Shown piece by piece: positions 55,698-64,000 of a DNA stretch of 64,000 nucleotides. The notes under the pieces were generated by a model that ran no database searches, was not told where the DNA came from, and was given only the letters and a program-made list of their open reading frames with translations. Made by a program: the position numbers and the translations under genes. Position 1 is the first letter of the stretch, and every line of letters begins with the position of its first letter. The stretch comes from Roseateles aquatilis (GTDB lineage: Bacteria > Pseudomonadota > Gammaproteobacteria > Burkholderiales > Burkholderiaceae_C): positions 1,210,248 through 1,274,247 of the forward strand of contig NZ_NIOF01000001.1 in the NCBI RefSeq assembly GCF_002205645.1, in the 5' to 3' direction.

Positions 55698-56884
55698 GCC
55701 GTTTCCTCGGCCTGACACATGGCGGCACCGATGCCGGGCCGCCGGTGCTGCACGACTTCTCGACCAACGCGCATCCGCTCGGTCCGCCGCCCGCGGCGCT
55801 GGACGCGGTGCTGCGCGCGGATCGCCTGCGGTATCCCGACCCCGCCTACGCGTCGCTGCGCGCGCGGCTGGGCGCCTGGCACGACGCCACGCCGGACCGC
55901 ATCGTGCCCGCGTCCGGCGGCGCGGAGGCGATCCGTCGCCTGACGCTCGCCGCGATGCTGTCGGGCATGACGCGCGTCTGCGTGCCGCGTCCGGGCTTCG
56001 GCGACTACGCCGCCGCCGCCCATGCGCTGGGCCTGCAGGTCGAGGTCTACGCCGATGCCTTCGAGCTGGCGGCCTCGCTGGACCTGCCCGCGCTGGTCTG
56101 GGTCTGCGACCCCTGCAATCCGACCGGTGCCAGTTTCGGCGCGGCGGAATGGGGCGCCATCGCGCGGGCCCTGGGCCAGAGCGGATCACAACTGGTCGTC
56201 GACCAAGCCTATGAGCCGATGCGGCTCACGGGCGCGAGCGCGCTGCCGCAGGCGATCGCCGACGGCGCGTGGCGACTCGTCTGCCCCAACAAGGGCCTGG
56301 GGCTGACGGGCGTGCGCGGCGCCTACCTGCTGGCGCCGGCCGACGGGCTCTGGATCGATCGCGTCAACGAGCTGGCGCCGAGCTGGGTGCTGTCCGCCGA
56401 GGGTCAGGCCTTGCTGGAGGCATGGACGACGCCATCGATCCGCGAGGACCTGGAGGCCTCGCTGCCGCTGCTGCGCGAGTGGCGCGACGCGCAGTGGTCG
56501 CGCCTGACGGCGATGGGCTTCGACCAGATCGGCGGCGGCGTCGCCAATTTCTGGCTCGCCGCGCTGCCCGCGCCGTGGCGCGACGCGCCCGAGCCGCTGC
56601 TGGACGGGTTGCGCGCGCTGGGCATCAAGCTGCGCGACGCGACCTCGTTCGGACTGCCGGGGCTGGTGCGCGTGTCGGTGCAGGCGCCCGAGGCCGTCGA
56701 CGCGCTGGAGGCGGCCATGCGCACCTACACGGCGCGGACACCGATGCCCAGGCCCGCGTCGCCGATCGCCGCGTCGACGACACCGTCCCCGCGGACATCC
56801 GGGCCGGCCTCCGATCGGCCATCCGGGCCCGATGCCTCGCCCAGGCCGACGTCCCCCGACGACGCCTGGCTGGAAACGATATGA
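55694..56884 (+). CDS. cobC: Threonine-phosphate decarboxylase-like PLP enzyme
   Basis: 396 residues, named cobC in Pseudomonas and cobD in Salmonella nomenclature. Fold-type-I PLP motifs: FSTNAHPLGPPP, CDPCNPTGASF, VVDQAYEPMRL and the PLP lysine in VCPNKGLGLTGVRGAY. It makes (R)-1-amino-2-propanol phosphate for CbiB. AGGAG precedes the ATG, which overlaps the cbiB stop. A Pro/Ser-rich tail of about 50 residues follows the domain. Confidence 0.92.
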   Translation: MSRFLGLTHGGTDAGPPVLHDFSTNAHPLGPPPAALDAVLRADRLRYPDPAYASLRARLGAWHDATPDRIVPASGGAEAIRRLTLAAMLSGMTRVCVPRPGFGDYAAAAHALGLQVEVYADAFELAASLDLPALVWVCDPCNPTGASFGAAEWGAIARALGQSGSQLVVDQAYEPMRLTGASALPQAIADGAWRLVCPNKGLGLTGVRGAYLLAPADGLWIDRVNELAPSWVLSAEGQALLEAWTTPSIREDLEASLPLLREWRDAQWSRLTAMGFDQIGGGVANFWLAALPAPWRDAPEPLLDGLRALGIKLRDATSFGLPGLVRVSVQAPEAVDALEAAMRTYTARTPMPRPASPIAASTTPSPRTSGPASDRPSGPDASPRPTSPDDAWLETI

Positions 56885-58452
56885 CGACGAACGACGAGCG
56901 CTCCACGCCCCGACCGGCCGCGCGCACGCGCGTCACCGCCGGACGCGGTCGCGCGGTGATGGTGCTGGGCACGACCAGCGGCGCCGGCAAGAGCTTCCTG
57001 ACGACGGCGCTGTGCCGCTGGTATGCGCGCCAGGGACTGAAGGTCGCGCCCTACAAGGCGCAGAACATGAGCAACAACGCCCGCGTCGTGCCCGGCCTGG
57101 CCGGCCGGCCGGGCGAGATCGGCTCGGCGCAGTACTTCCAGGCGCTGGCCGCGCGTGCCCGTCCGGAAGTCCGCATGAACCCGGTGCTGCTCAAGCCCGA
57201 GAAGGACACCGCGTCGCAGGTCGTCGTGCTGGGCGAGGTGGACGAGGCGCTCAGCCGCGCGCCGTGGCGCGAGCGCAGCGAGGCGCTGTGGCTGCGTGCT
57301 CGCGGCGCGCTGCACGCGCTGCTCGACGAGAACGATGTGGTCGTCATCGAGGGCGCGGGCTCGCCCGCCGAGATCAACCTGCATGCCAGCGACTACGTGA
57401 ACATGCGCACCGCGCGCGAGGCCGACGCGGCCTGCCTGCTGGTGACCGACATCGATCGCGGCGGCGCCTTCGCGCACCTGTACGGCACGCACCAGTTGCT
57501 GCCCGAGGACGAACGCGCGCTGATCCGAGGCTTCGTGCTGAACCGCTTCCGCGGCGATGCCTCGCTGCTCTCGCCCGGGCCGGAGATGCTGGCGCGGATG
57601 ACCGGCGTGCCGACGGTCGCGACCCTGCCGATGTGGCGCGGCCACGGCCTGCCGGAGGAGGACGGCGTCTTCGACGACCGTGCCACCGGAGGTCCGGGCG
57701 GTCCCGATGGCGGCAGGCCGCTGCGCATCGCGGTGATCGCCTATCCGCGGCTGTCCAACCTCGATGAATTCCAGCCGCTGCGCGCCCTGCCCGGCGTGCG
57801 GCTGAGCTGGGCGCGCGCGCCGGCTGAGCTGGACGGCGTCGACTGGATCGTGCTGCCGGGCTCCAAGGCGGTGGCGTCGGACCTGGCCTGGCTGCGCGCG
57901 CAGCGGCTGGACGTCGCGGTCGCGGCGCACGCGGCGGCGGGCGGGCGGGTGCTGGGCATCTGCGGCGGCCTGCAGATGCTGGGCGAGGCGCTGGTCGATC
58001 CGCACGGCCTGGACGGCAACGCGCCGGGCCTGGGCCTGCTGCCGCTGGTGACGCTGTTCGAGCGCGAGAAGCTGCTGCGCGAGGTCGAGTGCCGTTTCGC
58101 GCCCTCGCTCGCGGCGCCGTGGTCCGCGCTCGGCGCGATGCCGGCGCGCGGCTACGAGATCCATCACGGCCGCACCGCCCAGCATCCCTCGCTGGCGACC
58201 GCGCAGCCGGTGCTGTTCGACGGCCTCGGCGAGCCGGTCGGCTGGCAGCACGGCCCGGTGCTCGGTCACTACCTGCACGGCCTCTTCGAGGACGAGCGCG
58301 TGCTGGCCGCGCTGTTCGACCGCCCGGTACGGCCGCTCGAACGCGTCTTCGACGAGCTGGCCGACTACGTCGACCGGCATTTCGCGCCCGGCGTGCTGGT
58401 TGGCCTGCTGGCGCCCGCGCCGACGCACGCCGCCCGAGTTCCCGTCGGCTGA
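56881..58452 (+). CDS. cobQ: Cobyric acid synthase CobQ
   Basis: 523 residues. The N-terminal ATPase domain has LGTTSGAGKSFLTTALCRW and APYKAQNMSNNARV, and VIEGAGSPAEINL follows. The C-terminal amidotransferase domain has Cys in GICGGLQMLGEAL and His in GHYLHGLFED. It amidates four carboxylates of the corrin ring. The ATG overlaps the upstream stop. Confidence 0.96.
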   Translation: MTTNDERSTPRPAARTRVTAGRGRAVMVLGTTSGAGKSFLTTALCRWYARQGLKVAPYKAQNMSNNARVVPGLAGRPGEIGSAQYFQALAARARPEVRMNPVLLKPEKDTASQVVVLGEVDEALSRAPWRERSEALWLRARGALHALLDENDVVVIEGAGSPAEINLHASDYVNMRTAREADAACLLVTDIDRGGAFAHLYGTHQLLPEDERALIRGFVLNRFRGDASLLSPGPEMLARMTGVPTVATLPMWRGHGLPEEDGVFDDRATGGPGGPDGGRPLRIAVIAYPRLSNLDEFQPLRALPGVRLSWARAPAELDGVDWIVLPGSKAVASDLAWLRAQRLDVAVAAHAAAGGRVLGICGGLQMLGEALVDPHGLDGNAPGLGLLPLVTLFEREKLLREVECRFAPSLAAPWSALGAMPARGYEIHHGRTAQHPSLATAQPVLFDGLGEPVGWQHGPVLGHYLHGLFEDERVLAALFDRPVRPLERVFDELADYVDRHFAPGVLVGLLAPAPTHAARVPVG

Positions 58453-58542
58453 CGCATCGCGCCGGCGGCGCGGTCCAGGCGCCGCCGCCCTCCCCGATGC
58501 CCGGCCGATTCCCGCTCCTCCCTGAAGCCTCCAAGCCCGACC

Positions 58543-59586
58543 ATGACCACACAAGACCTGATCCCCGAGATTCCATCGCTGCACGACGCGGCGCTGGCGG
58601 CGGCGCTGCAGCACCGCATCGACCGCAAGACCAAGCCGCTGGGCTCGCTCGGGCGGCTGGAGACGCTGATGCTGCGCCTGGGGTTGATCCAGGGCACGGA
58701 GAAGCCGCGCCTGATCGATCCGCAGCTGCTGGTCTTCGCGGCCGATCACGGCCTGGCGGCGCACGGCGTGTCGGCGTATCCGTCCGACGTGACCTGGCAG
58801 ATGGTGGAGAACTTCCTGGCCGGCGGCGCGGCGGTGTCGGTGCTGGCGCGCCAGCACGGCCTGACGCTGAGCGTCGTCGACGCGGGCGTGAATCACAGCT
58901 TCGATCCGCGTCCGGGCCTGCTGATCGCGAAGATCGCGATGGGCAGCCGCGACATGCTGGAAGGTCCGGCGATGACGGTCGAGGAGTGCGCCACCGCGGT
59001 GGCCGCCGGCAAGACGCTGCTGCACAAGCGCCCCGGCAACGTGCTGTTGCTGGGCGAGATGGGCATCGGCAACACCTCGTCGGCGTCGCTGCTGCTGGCG
59101 CGGCTGGGCGGCTACCCGCTGGCCGACTGCATCGGCCGCGGCACGGGGCTGGACGACGCGCAACTGCGCCACAAGCAGGCGGTGCTGGCCCGCGTCCTGG
59201 AGCGTCATCCGCGCGCGACGGAGCCGCTGTCGGCGTTGGCCGCGCTGGGCGGGCTGGAGATCGCGATGATGGTCGGTGCGGTGCTGCAGGCGGCGCTGGA
59301 GCGCCGGGTGATCGTCGTCGACGGCTTCATCACCGGGGCGGCGGTGATGGTGGCGTCCCGGCTGCAGCCGGCGGTGCTGGAGCGCTGCGTCTTCGCGCAC
59401 CGCTCCAACGAGATGGGCCACAAGCTGATGCTGGACGCGCTACAGGTCGAGCCGCTGCTGGACATGGGCATGCGCCTGGGCGAAGGCTCCGGCGCGGCGC
59501 TGACCTGGCCGCTGCTGGAATCGGCCTGCCGGGTGCTGGCGGAGATGGCGAGCTTCGATTCGGCCGGGGTGAGCGACAAGGTCTGA
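58543..59586 (+). CDS. cobT: Nicotinate-nucleotide:dimethylbenzimidazole phosphoribosyltransferase
   Basis: 347 residues. Conserved: [54 protein letters not shown] and [20 protein letters not shown] with the catalytic Glu. It makes alpha-ribazole phosphate for the lower ligand. cobS, which usually accompanies cobT, is not in the window. Confidence 0.96.
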   Translation: MTTQDLIPEIPSLHDAALAAALQHRIDRKTKPLGSLGRLETLMLRLGLIQGTEKPRLIDPQLLVFAADHGLAAHGVSAYPSDVTWQMVENFLAGGAAVSVLARQHGLTLSVVDAGVNHSFDPRPGLLIAKIAMGSRDMLEGPAMTVEECATAVAAGKTLLHKRPGNVLLLGEMGIGNTSSASLLLARLGGYPLADCIGRGTGLDDAQLRHKQAVLARVLERHPRATEPLSALAALGGLEIAMMVGAVLQAALERRVIVVDGFITGAAVMVASRLQPAVLERCVFAHRSNEMGHKLMLDALQVEPLLDMGMRLGEGSGAALTWPLLESACRVLAEMASFDSAGVSDKV

Positions 59587-59778
59587 ACGCGGCCTCCCGA
59601 GCGGGGCCGGCGCGGGCGCGGACCCGCGTCACGACGCCCCGGTGTCGCCGCATCGGCACCGCAGTGGGTCTTGCTCGCGGCGGCACAATGCCGCCCCGGG
59701 CGATGCATGCGTCGCGCCACGGCCAGGCGGCCTCAGATCGCCGGCCGCCACTCATCCAATCATCTCGGGAGGAAGCTC

Positions 59779-60609
59779 ATGTCATCCGATCCGTCGGCGT
59801 TGCCGTCGTCCTCGTCTCCCTTGTCGCAGGCACCCGCGGCGGAGCCGTCCGCGACCGCTGATGTCGAGGCCATGGAGGCGCCACGGCCACAGCCCGCCTA
59901 CAAACCGCTGTTCCCCGCGCCGGAGCTGCCGCCCGAGCTACCGCGGTTCTCCGACCCGTCCTCGCCGCTGTCGCTGCGCGGGCTGTTCCAGCTGTTCGTG
60001 AGGCCTCGGGCCTTCTTCAGCGACATGGAGCGTCTGGCGCGCAAGCCCGAACTGCTGCTGCTGACCTACCTGATCGGCATCGCCTACGCGATGGACAAGG
60101 TCGACCAGCATCTGCTGAAGACCTACATCGCGGGCAAGCCGCAGCAGACCATCTCCTACGTCCTGGACGCCCTCGAATCATGGACGGCCTATTGGGGATT
60201 GATGCTGGTGGGCGGACTCTCCAGCGCGCTGTTCCTGTGGCTGGTGATGGGATGGTTCTATCGCAAGCGGCTCGAATGGAGCGAGGCGGACAAGCCCGAT
60301 CCTGCTCGGGCACGGCAGGTCTGGACCTACCAGTCCGCCGTCGACGCACTGCCGGCGGTGCTGGTCACGCTGACGCACACGGTGGTCTACCCCAGCTATC
60401 TGGACGCATGGGAGGGCGAGACCGTGACGACGTGGATCCTCATCGGCCTTAATCTTTGGGGCTGCTGGGTGAGCTATGTCGGCGCGACCACCGCCTTCGT
60501 GCTCGACCGCGGGCGCGCGCTGTTCTGGTTCCTGCTGCTGCCCGCGGGCGTCTTGGTGCTGGCGAGTGGTGTACTGACGGCATTGATCAGCCAGATGGGG
60601 GCGCGATGA
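59779..60609 (+). CDS. Integral membrane protein, Yip1-like
   Basis: 276 residues from ATG 59779 (GGAGGAAG upstream). About 85 Pro/Ser-rich cytoplasmic residues precede a conserved-looking LFVRPRAFFSDMERLARKPELLLLTYLIG and four or five membrane helices. The layout recalls the YIP1 superfamily of small integral membrane proteins. No function is assignable. Its stop overlaps the next gene (ATGA). Confidence 0.6.
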   Translation: MSSDPSALPSSSSPLSQAPAAEPSATADVEAMEAPRPQPAYKPLFPAPELPPELPRFSDPSSPLSLRGLFQLFVRPRAFFSDMERLARKPELLLLTYLIGIAYAMDKVDQHLLKTYIAGKPQQTISYVLDALESWTAYWGLMLVGGLSSALFLWLVMGWFYRKRLEWSEADKPDPARARQVWTYQSAVDALPAVLVTLTHTVVYPSYLDAWEGETVTTWILIGLNLWGCWVSYVGATTAFVLDRGRALFWFLLLPAGVLVLASGVLTALISQMGAR

Positions 60610-60992
60610 ATACGGGCGACGAAACTTGGCTGCCGACGCTCCGCGCGCTCGAAGTCGAGCTCCATCACCCCGGCGTGCGCTGCAGCGCCGAGCGACTCTC
60701 GCAACTGCTGCACGCGGATTTCCATGAGGTGGGTCGCTCGGGTCGTCAATACGACCGCGAGACCGTCATCCGATGGCTCGCGGAGGATCACTCCCCTCCC
60801 GACGTCGTGCCCGACGACTTCCGCGTCACGCCGATCGCGCCCGACGCGGCGCTGCTGACCTACCGTTCGGCGCATCGTCAGGCCGATGGCGCGCTGGTGC
60901 ATCACACGCTGCGGTCTTCCCTCTGGCTGAAGACCGCCGAGGGCTGGCAGATGCGTTATCACCAGGGAACACCCGCGGCGACGCCGTGGTGA
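60606..60992 (+). CDS. NTF2-like/DUF4440-type small protein
   Basis: 128 residues from ATG 60606, overlapping the upstream stop. The pattern LRALEVELHHPGVR...LLHADFHEVGRSGRQYDRETVIRWL...LLTYRSAHRQADGALVHHTLRSSLWLKTAEGWQMRYHQGTP is the SnoaL/DUF4440 alpha+beta cone fold. Members bind or modify small molecules, or scavenge; a specific role is not evident. Confidence 0.75.
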   Translation: MNTGDETWLPTLRALEVELHHPGVRCSAERLSQLLHADFHEVGRSGRQYDRETVIRWLAEDHSPPDVVPDDFRVTPIAPDAALLTYRSAHRQADGALVHHTLRSSLWLKTAEGWQMRYHQGTPAATPW

Positions 60993-61029
60993 GTGCGCGG
61001 GATCCAGACTGACCCCGGAGCAGCCCCGC

Positions 61030-61626
61030 ATGCGCCATCACCTGCCCTGGATGCTCACCGCGCTGCGCGCGGCGCTGGCACCGGTGATGGTGGCGCTCGC
61101 GTTCATCCCGGCCGCCGCGAACGCCGACTGGATCGGCCTCGCCTTCGGCCTGTGCCTGACGACGGCCTTCCTGTCGGACATCTTCGACGGCGTGCTGGCG
61201 CGGCGCTGGGGCGTCGCGACACCGACGCTGCGGCGCATGGACAGCGTCGCCGACAGCCTCTTCTACGTCGGCGCGACGGTGGCGGTGTGGCACCTGCGGC
61301 CCGACGCGATCACCTCGCGGTGCTGGCCGCTGCTGGCGCTGCTCGCGCTGGAGCTGGCTCGATACGCCTTCGACTGGCTGAAGTTCCGGCGCGAGGCGGC
61401 CTATCACATGTGGTCATCGAAGCTGTGGGGCCTCGCGCTCTTCGCCGGCTTCGTGTCGTTGCTGGCGTTCGGTGAAGACGGCTGGGCGGTCGACGCGGCC
61501 GTGTTCATCGGCATCGTGGCGGATCTTGAGGGACTGGCGATCTCGATGGTGCTGCCGGTCTGGCGCAACGACGTGCCCAGCCTCGCGCATGCCTTGAGGA
61601 TCAGGGACACGCATCGCGGGTCCTGA
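61030..61626 (+). CDS. CDP-alcohol phosphatidyltransferase family membrane protein
   Basis: 198 residues with about five helices. The signature DIFDGVLARRWGVATPTLRRMDSVAD fits the D-x2-DG-x2-AR ... D-x3-D motif, except that the usual Gly is Arg. The four acidic metal ligands are all present, so the enzyme may be active. It would transfer a phosphatidyl or similar group to an alcohol; the substrate is unknown. Confidence 0.75.
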   Translation: MRHHLPWMLTALRAALAPVMVALAFIPAAANADWIGLAFGLCLTTAFLSDIFDGVLARRWGVATPTLRRMDSVADSLFYVGATVAVWHLRPDAITSRCWPLLALLALELARYAFDWLKFRREAAYHMWSSKLWGLALFAGFVSLLAFGEDGWAVDAAVFIGIVADLEGLAISMVLPVWRNDVPSLAHALRIRDTHRGS

Positions 61627-61783
61627 CGAGAGGTCCGGAGCGCGCGCCCCTCCGCGGTGCACGCGCGCAGGACGAAGGTCACGTGGCAGCGCCGGGGATG
61701 GGCGCTAGATTCCCGCCCGGCTCCGCTGCCGTGGAGCTGGCCGGGGTCCAGCCGGCCGACATGACCGAAGTGCTCCTCCTCCC

Positions 61784-62356
61784 ATGATCGATCCCGATGA
61801 CTACGCCGCCCAGTTCGGCGACCTGCCCGTTCCCGCGGCACTCCAAACGCTGCTGCGCTTTCAGAACGAGGTCGGCTACGGCAACTATTCCGAAGCGTTG
61901 ACGCTGTCGAAAGAAGGCCGCGCCGGGCTTCGGCACGGCTGGTCCGCCGATCCCGAGTTTCTCGCCCGCCTGGTGCCGTTCGCGCGGGCGACGGCATCGG
62001 GCTCGTTCTATGCGTTGTGGAATCCGGATCCGTCGCAGCCGCCGATGCCGGACCGCTGGCCGGTGGTGGTCTTCGGCGACGAGGGCGGCGAATGGATCGT
62101 CGCCCGCGACGTACGGGAACTGCTGCGAGTCAGCACCTGCGATGTGGAGCCGTGCATCGACCTGGATCGCGTTCATTTCCACCGCGACGAGCATCGCTAT
62201 CGCAAGACACCGGGGCTCGATGGCTATGTCGAATGGCTGAGGGAGCGTTTCCAGATCGCGCCGGTGGATGACCCGGAGGAGATCCTCAAGGCCGCTCAAG
62301 GAGAGTGGCAAGTGGCGTTTGAGAGGTGGGCGAATCCGATTTTGGAGCGGGGGTAG
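61784..62356 (+). CDS. SMI1/KNR4 (SUKH)-like protein, possible immunity protein
   Basis: 190 residues. The segments VPAALQTLLRFQNEVGYGNY, WPVVVFGDEGGEWIVARDVRELLRV and LDGYVEWLRERF resemble SUKH-fold proteins, many of which neutralise contact-dependent or RHS toxins. The nearby RHS toxin tip supports this context but transcription is on the other strand. Family assignment is tentative. Confidence 0.5.
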   Translation: MIDPDDYAAQFGDLPVPAALQTLLRFQNEVGYGNYSEALTLSKEGRAGLRHGWSADPEFLARLVPFARATASGSFYALWNPDPSQPPMPDRWPVVVFGDEGGEWIVARDVRELLRVSTCDVEPCIDLDRVHFHRDEHRYRKTPGLDGYVEWLRERFQIAPVDDPEEILKAAQGEWQVAFERWANPILERG

Positions 62357-62418
62357 GTGCTGCCGCATTGCGGCGCTGATGCCAAGGCGGCCCCTATCCT
62401 TCGAAGAACCACAATCTA

Positions 62419-62751
62419 TCAAATAGATCCTGATCTTGGATTTCTCAGATCACCTCCAAAAACAGATCCAAAAACCTTTCCATTCCGCCCAGTATTAATC
62501 ATCCAACTGCAGCTTTCATCTCGCACTGGAAATATACCATCGGCAATTTCTTGAGCTTTGGCAAGAAATCGATTCAACTCTGCTTGTTCATGATGCCCCG
62601 CGCCGTCAATCAGCACGAGGATGAACTCACCATCTTCCCGATATTCAATCAATGGTGCAAGATCGAAAATATCACCCCGCATCTGCTGCATCTGATCCAG
62701 GAATTCTGCCGTGAATTTTTCGGGTATTTTAATTATGACGGCATGTTGGAT
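62419..62751 (-). pseudogene. Orphan immunity-like fragment
   Basis: The frame is open from a TGA at 62752-62754 but its only ATG (62691) lies 20 codons in. The residues upstream of it (IIKIPEKFTAEFLDQ) look like part of the same protein. The product resembles a small Asp/Glu-rich immunity-type protein (LIEYREDGEFILVLIDG). It is probably a 5'-truncated remnant, but translation from the ATG at 62691 (90 residues) cannot be excluded. The DNA is AT-rich. Confidence 0.35.
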
Positions 62752-62790
62752 TCAGCCTTGAGGCGTGGCGTGGACTTGCGGAGCGAAAAG

Positions 62791-62834
62791 GAAGGCGCCC
62801 CCTGTGGCTGGAGATTTTCTCTAGAGGCGCCTTC
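62791..62834 (-). terminator. Hairpin after the putative immunity gene
   Basis: On the minus strand GAAGGCGCC and GGCGCCTTC pair over 9 bp around a 26-nt loop, followed by CTTTTC. It lies 35 bp after the 105-residue ORF, so it could end the RHS-immunity transcript. Confidence 0.5.
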
Positions 62835-62868
62835 TTGCGATTGAGCAGCGAGCTTATATCGGCGATAC

Positions 62869-63186
62869 CTAGTAGTCTACGTAGACCAGCCCTAGTCGGT
62901 TCTGCAGTTCACGTACGAGCTCCCTCGCCGCGTCCTCAGATTCGAGATACACACCATCAAGACCAATAACGATATCCACCGACTTAATTTGAGGAGACGT
63001 ATCGAGGTAGTCGACACGCCCCGTATTCAACCTGGAGAGCAGTTCTGGTACCGGATCATTTATCAGCTCCTCCCATGCCAACGGCTCCCCAATTTTAGGC
63101 GCGCGAGTCAAAGAAACCCGCCCCTCCGATGCGCCAATCGGATTTATTGGAGAAGAAAATATGGGTATGGTGATATGTGCAATCAT
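62869..63186 (-). CDS. Putative immunity protein for the RHS toxin
   Basis: 105 residues, beginning 4 bp after the RHS stop, as cognate immunity genes do. No family was recognised. It is acidic, with a C-terminal helix rich in Glu/Arg (ESEDAARELVRELQNRL). The start has only a weak AGG nearby, so coupling to RHS translation is likely. GC content is far below the chromosomal average, matching the toxin tip. Confidence 0.55.
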   Translation of the reverse strand: MIAHITIPIFSSPINPIGASEGRVSLTRAPKIGEPLAWEELINDPVPELLSRLNTGRVDYLDTSPQIKSVDIVIGLDGVYLESEDAARELVRELQNRLGLVYVDY

Positions 63187-63190
63187 GAGC

Positions 63191-64000
63191 CTACGGAGAC
63201 AAAGGGTGATTGGGGATGTAAAGGCCGTTTGTCATTATTATTTCCTTTGACATGTCACAGCCCATTGCAAGACCCATGGCAATCATTTCATTTATCTTGT
63301 CAACCTTGCCAAACAGGTCCTTTTGATGACCTATCCAAGTCCCATTCATGCCAGTTACCGCGGGATTTGGAGTCGAATACGCGTTCCTATAGAGCGTCTT
63401 GTCGTTGAGCATGTTGTCACGCTTACTTCGAGCCTGCAGTATTTCCTGTCGAATGTATGCCTTAATTTGTTCACAAGGATCACCTTCGGCGCAATTTGCT
63501 TGATTCCAATATTTTTCCTGTTTGCCCGTAACCCATCTGGGTTTTTTGTTCTTAAACAAGCCCTCAAACGGATTTGTAAACGATGGCGCTTGCGCTGATG
63601 CTTGGGGAATGTCGGGATCAACGATGGGTGGCGAATTTACGCACTGGACAGCTACGCCGTAATTTCTGCACCTCCAATCAAGGCCTGATGGATCTACATT
63701 GGCCAGCGGATTCGCACCTGCATAGGCATACGTGTTGACGCCGCCGCTGAGCCCAATCGGATCACTCTGAACATACCTCCCCGTCGTCCCGTCGTAATCC
63801 CGGAAGTAGTTGTAATTCAATCCCGACTCGCTGTCGAAGAATTGCCCTGGGAAGCGAAGGTTGAAGGTGATGGGCGCGAGTCCCGCTGGAGCGGTCTCGG
63901 GCGCGGTCGAGCCGAACGGCTCGCTGATCCAGCGCCAGCGCAGGGCGTTGTTCTTGTCGACCAGCAAGCGCGGTGCGTTCAGGTGGTCGGCGTAGACGTG
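63191..64000 (-). CDS. RHS repeat protein, C-terminal end with toxin tip (5' part outside window)
   Basis: At least 269 residues, open to the right edge. The first residues (HVYADHLNAPRLLVDKNNALRWRW) are RHS repeat; then the RHS core ends with FDSESGLNYNYFRDYDGTTGRYVQSDPIGLSGGVNTYAYAGANPLANVDPSGL (in pieces). Beyond DPSGL is a variable tip of about 160 residues with several Cys and Lys and no recognised toxin fold. The change to AT-rich DNA begins near the tip, as expected for exchangeable toxin ends. Confidence 0.85.
   Translation of the reverse strand, partial: HVYADHLNAPRLLVDKNNALRWRWISEPFGSTAPETAPAGLAPITFNLRFPGQFFDSESGLNYNYFRDYDGTTGRYVQSDPIGLSGGVNTYAYAGANPLANVDPSGLDWRCRNYGVAVQCVNSPPIVDPDIPQASAQAPSFTNPFEGLFKNKKPRWVTGKQEKYWNQANCAEGDPCEQIKAYIRQEILQARSKRDNMLNDKTLYRNAYSTPNPAVTGMNGTWIGHQKDLFGKVDKINEMIAMGLAMGCDMSKEIIMTNGLYIPNHPLSP

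Noticed and set aside
62551..62844. 97-codon plus-strand ORF in the AT-rich tail
   Set aside because: It lies opposite the immunity-like frame and terminator, with no ribosome binding site and no recognisable content.

Overview
The window is a GC-rich (about 70 percent) chromosomal segment with the gene content and order of a Burkholderiales betaproteobacterium. The Roseateles/Mitsuaria/Rubrivivax area is my inference from overall character, not from a database match. The main anchors are ispE - tRNA-Gln - prs - rplY - pth, hrcA divergent from nadK - recN - rapZ, and mutY with mutM - TPR protein - lolB. No insertion sequence, rRNA or CRISPR array was seen.

Layout: (1) 1-11.5 kb holds metabolic and accessory genes: a cyanide-insensitive-type bd oxidase (cydA and the start of cydB), aqpZ, a LysR regulator divergent from a haloacetate-dehalogenase-like hydrolase plus a leuCD-like hydro-lyase pair, a MocR regulator divergent from an EamA exporter, an RlmI-like methyltransferase and two small exported proteins. 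(2) 11.7-23.2 kb is a defence-like accessory island ending at a tRNA with anticodon CAU, probably tRNA-Ile2. It holds a 615-residue unknown protein, a 1070-residue membrane-anchored fusion (exported domain, TM, SIR2-like fold, PtuA-type ATPase) coupled to a PtuB-like HNH nuclease, a HEPN-motif protein, a double-glycine bacteriocin-type precursor, a PIN-like protein, a membrane Mrr-type nuclease and a broken DUF2513 gene. (3) 23.3-28 kb is housekeeping (hrcA, nadK, recN, rapZ). (4) 28-32 kb carries two paralogous helical proteins of unknown function around a small membrane protein gene. (5) 32-41 kb is core (mutY, mutM, TPR, lolB, ispE, tRNA-Gln, prs, rplY, pth), with an unusual low-GC insertion in ispE that contains a good sigma-70-like promoter.

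(6) 41-59.6 kb is one cobalamin regulon. A B12 riboswitch precedes btuB, cobU, btuF, btuC, btuD, cobB, an ExbB-like gene, a DUF2149 gene, a CobN-like gene, cobO, cbiB, a cobC/cobD-type decarboxylase, cobQ and cobT, nearly all overlapping by 1-4 bases. The outer-membrane receptor and ABC importer bring corrinoids in, and the enzymes amidate, adenosylate and attach the aminopropanol arm and lower ligand. The ExbB-like, DUF2149 and CobN-like trio looks like an energised, periplasm-facing chelatase rather than the usual cytoplasmic CobNST. cobS and the ring-building genes are not in the window. (7) 59.8-62.4 kb has small membrane and unknown proteins. (8) 62.4-64 kb is an AT-rich tail with the C-terminus of an RHS toxin, its putative immunity gene and an orphan immunity-like remnant; the RHS gene runs off the right edge.

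The best candidate for an undescribed system is the SIR2-like/PtuA-like membrane fusion with the PtuB-like nuclease (14692-18737). By eye its SIR2 fold lacks the usual catalytic Asn and His, so it may sense rather than destroy NAD. The chelatase trio at 48788-53858 is second.
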